A DNA stretch of 6,513 bases. It comes from Ignavibacteria bacterium. Its GTDB lineage: Bacteria; Bacteroidota; Ignavibacteria; Ignavibacteriales; Ignavibacteriaceae. Where the stretch lies: assembly GCA_029863735.1 (NCBI GenBank), contig JAOTUT010000090.1, positions 1-6,513 on the forward strand, read 5' to 3'. The notes beneath the pieces are model-generated. The model did not search any database, was not told where the DNA came from, and saw only the letters and a program-made list of their open reading frames with translations. The position numbers and the translations under genes were made by a program. Of this stretch, positions 6,148-6,513 are shown piece after piece; position 1 is the first letter of the stretch; the number at the start of each line of letters is the position of its first letter.

Positions 6148-6513
6148 CTATCTTTTTACTTTTCGTGATTTCCATAAATAGTTGCCGAATGCACCAACAA
6201 GTCCGGCATAAATTATATACGGAATTTGAATAAGCTCTGCAAGAAAGAAATGCTTTAGTTGGATATTACTTAAAATATTTTCTTTGCCTTTTGAAAGTAT
6301 TCGAAATTCAAAAATAAATTTCAGGAACATTGATATCAGAAATGAAATCAGAAATGTTTTATCGAAAATCAGCCCAAGGATAAACTGAAAAATCAATCCA
6401 AGATAAAAAGCATAAATTAGGATTAGCTTAAATACTAAGCTCTTATCTCCATAAAATAATCCTTTACTTGCCCATCTTTTTCGCTGCTGAAAAAAATCAC
6501 CAATAGTTTCGTT
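6148..6513 (-). CDS. C-terminal end of a membrane glycosyltransferase, family GT2 (partial, N-terminus off the right edge)
   Basis: The frame is open from the window edge to the TAG at 6148-6150 and gives 121 residues. Residues 9-18 read QQRKRWASKG, which contains the Q-R-x-R-W motif of processive and related GT2 enzymes, where it helps bind the acceptor or nucleotide sugar. After it come about three hydrophobic spans (roughly 26-49, 52-70 and 88-112) and a short basic end (WKSRKVKR), the usual layout of membrane-bound GT2 enzymes. Catalytic Asp motifs would lie outside the window. A shorter frame beginning at the TTG at 6396 exists but would cut this protein in the middle, so I do not use it. 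The sugar and acceptor are unknown; surface polysaccharide or glycolipid synthesis is likely. Confidence 0.82.
   Translation of the reverse strand, partial: NETIGDFFQQRKRWASKGLFYGDKSLVFKLILIYAFYLGLIFQFILGLIFDKTFLISFLISMFLKFIFEFRILSKGKENILSNIQLKHFFLAELIQIPYIIYAGLVGAFGNYLWKSRKVKR

Noticed and set aside
6148..6396. Independent 82-residue small membrane protein starting at TTG
   Set aside because: The frame stays open to the window edge and carries a GT2 motif upstream of this TTG.
1..6513. CRISPR array, tRNA, rRNA, insertion sequence, toxin-antitoxin or phage-defence module
   Set aside because: I looked through all gaps and both strands and saw no regular direct repeats with spacers, no cloverleaf with a T-loop GTTCNANNC pattern, no transposase motif and no defence-type gene pair.

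Overview
The window is AT-rich bacterial chromosome with five protein genes, all on the minus strand, so transcription runs from high to low coordinates. In that order they are: the C-terminal end of a membrane glycosyltransferase of family GT2 (6148-6513, cut by the right edge); a secreted Trp/Tyr-rich DUF6600-type protein with a long basic tail (4688-6001); a queuosine-precursor transporter of the YhhQ/VUT family (3825-4592); a full-length hybrid malic enzyme with a C-terminal phosphotransacetylase-like domain (1328-3583); and a class III nucleotidyl cyclase fused to a TolB/FlgO-like domain and the beginning of a TPR region (1-1173, cut by the left edge). I see no tRNA, rRNA, CRISPR array, insertion sequence or phage gene. 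No gap between genes is longer than about 240 bases.

The organism is probably a member of the Bacteroidota/Chlorobi (FCB) group, perhaps Ignavibacteria-like. This rests on recalled family resemblance: the cyclase-TolB-TPR architecture, the DUF6600 protein and the GT2 C-terminus all look like proteins of that group. AT-rich DNA and a mix of genes with strong Shine-Dalgarno sequences (malic enzyme, DUF6600 protein) and without one (cyclase, transporter) fit too. It is an inference, not a proof.

The genes look like single transcription units rather than one operon. A textbook intrinsic terminator follows the DUF6600 gene, an imperfect 14-step hairpin follows the malic enzyme gene, and each gap is 95 to 241 bases. 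The products do not form one obvious pathway: central carbon metabolism at the pyruvate/malate node, tRNA-modification precursor uptake, cyclic nucleotide signalling, an envelope or secreted protein, and surface glycan or lipid glycosylation.

The most interesting non-coding signal is in front of the DUF6600 gene. A good match to a sigma-54 promoter (-24 GG, -12 GC, exactly 10 bases between) is placed correctly relative to a strong ribosome binding site. A 24-bp palindrome matching at 10 of 12 base pairs sits about 85 bases upstream of the predicted start of transcription, where an activator of sigma-54 would bind. I found no clear evidence of a wholly new multi-gene system; the rest is mostly ordinary chromosome.
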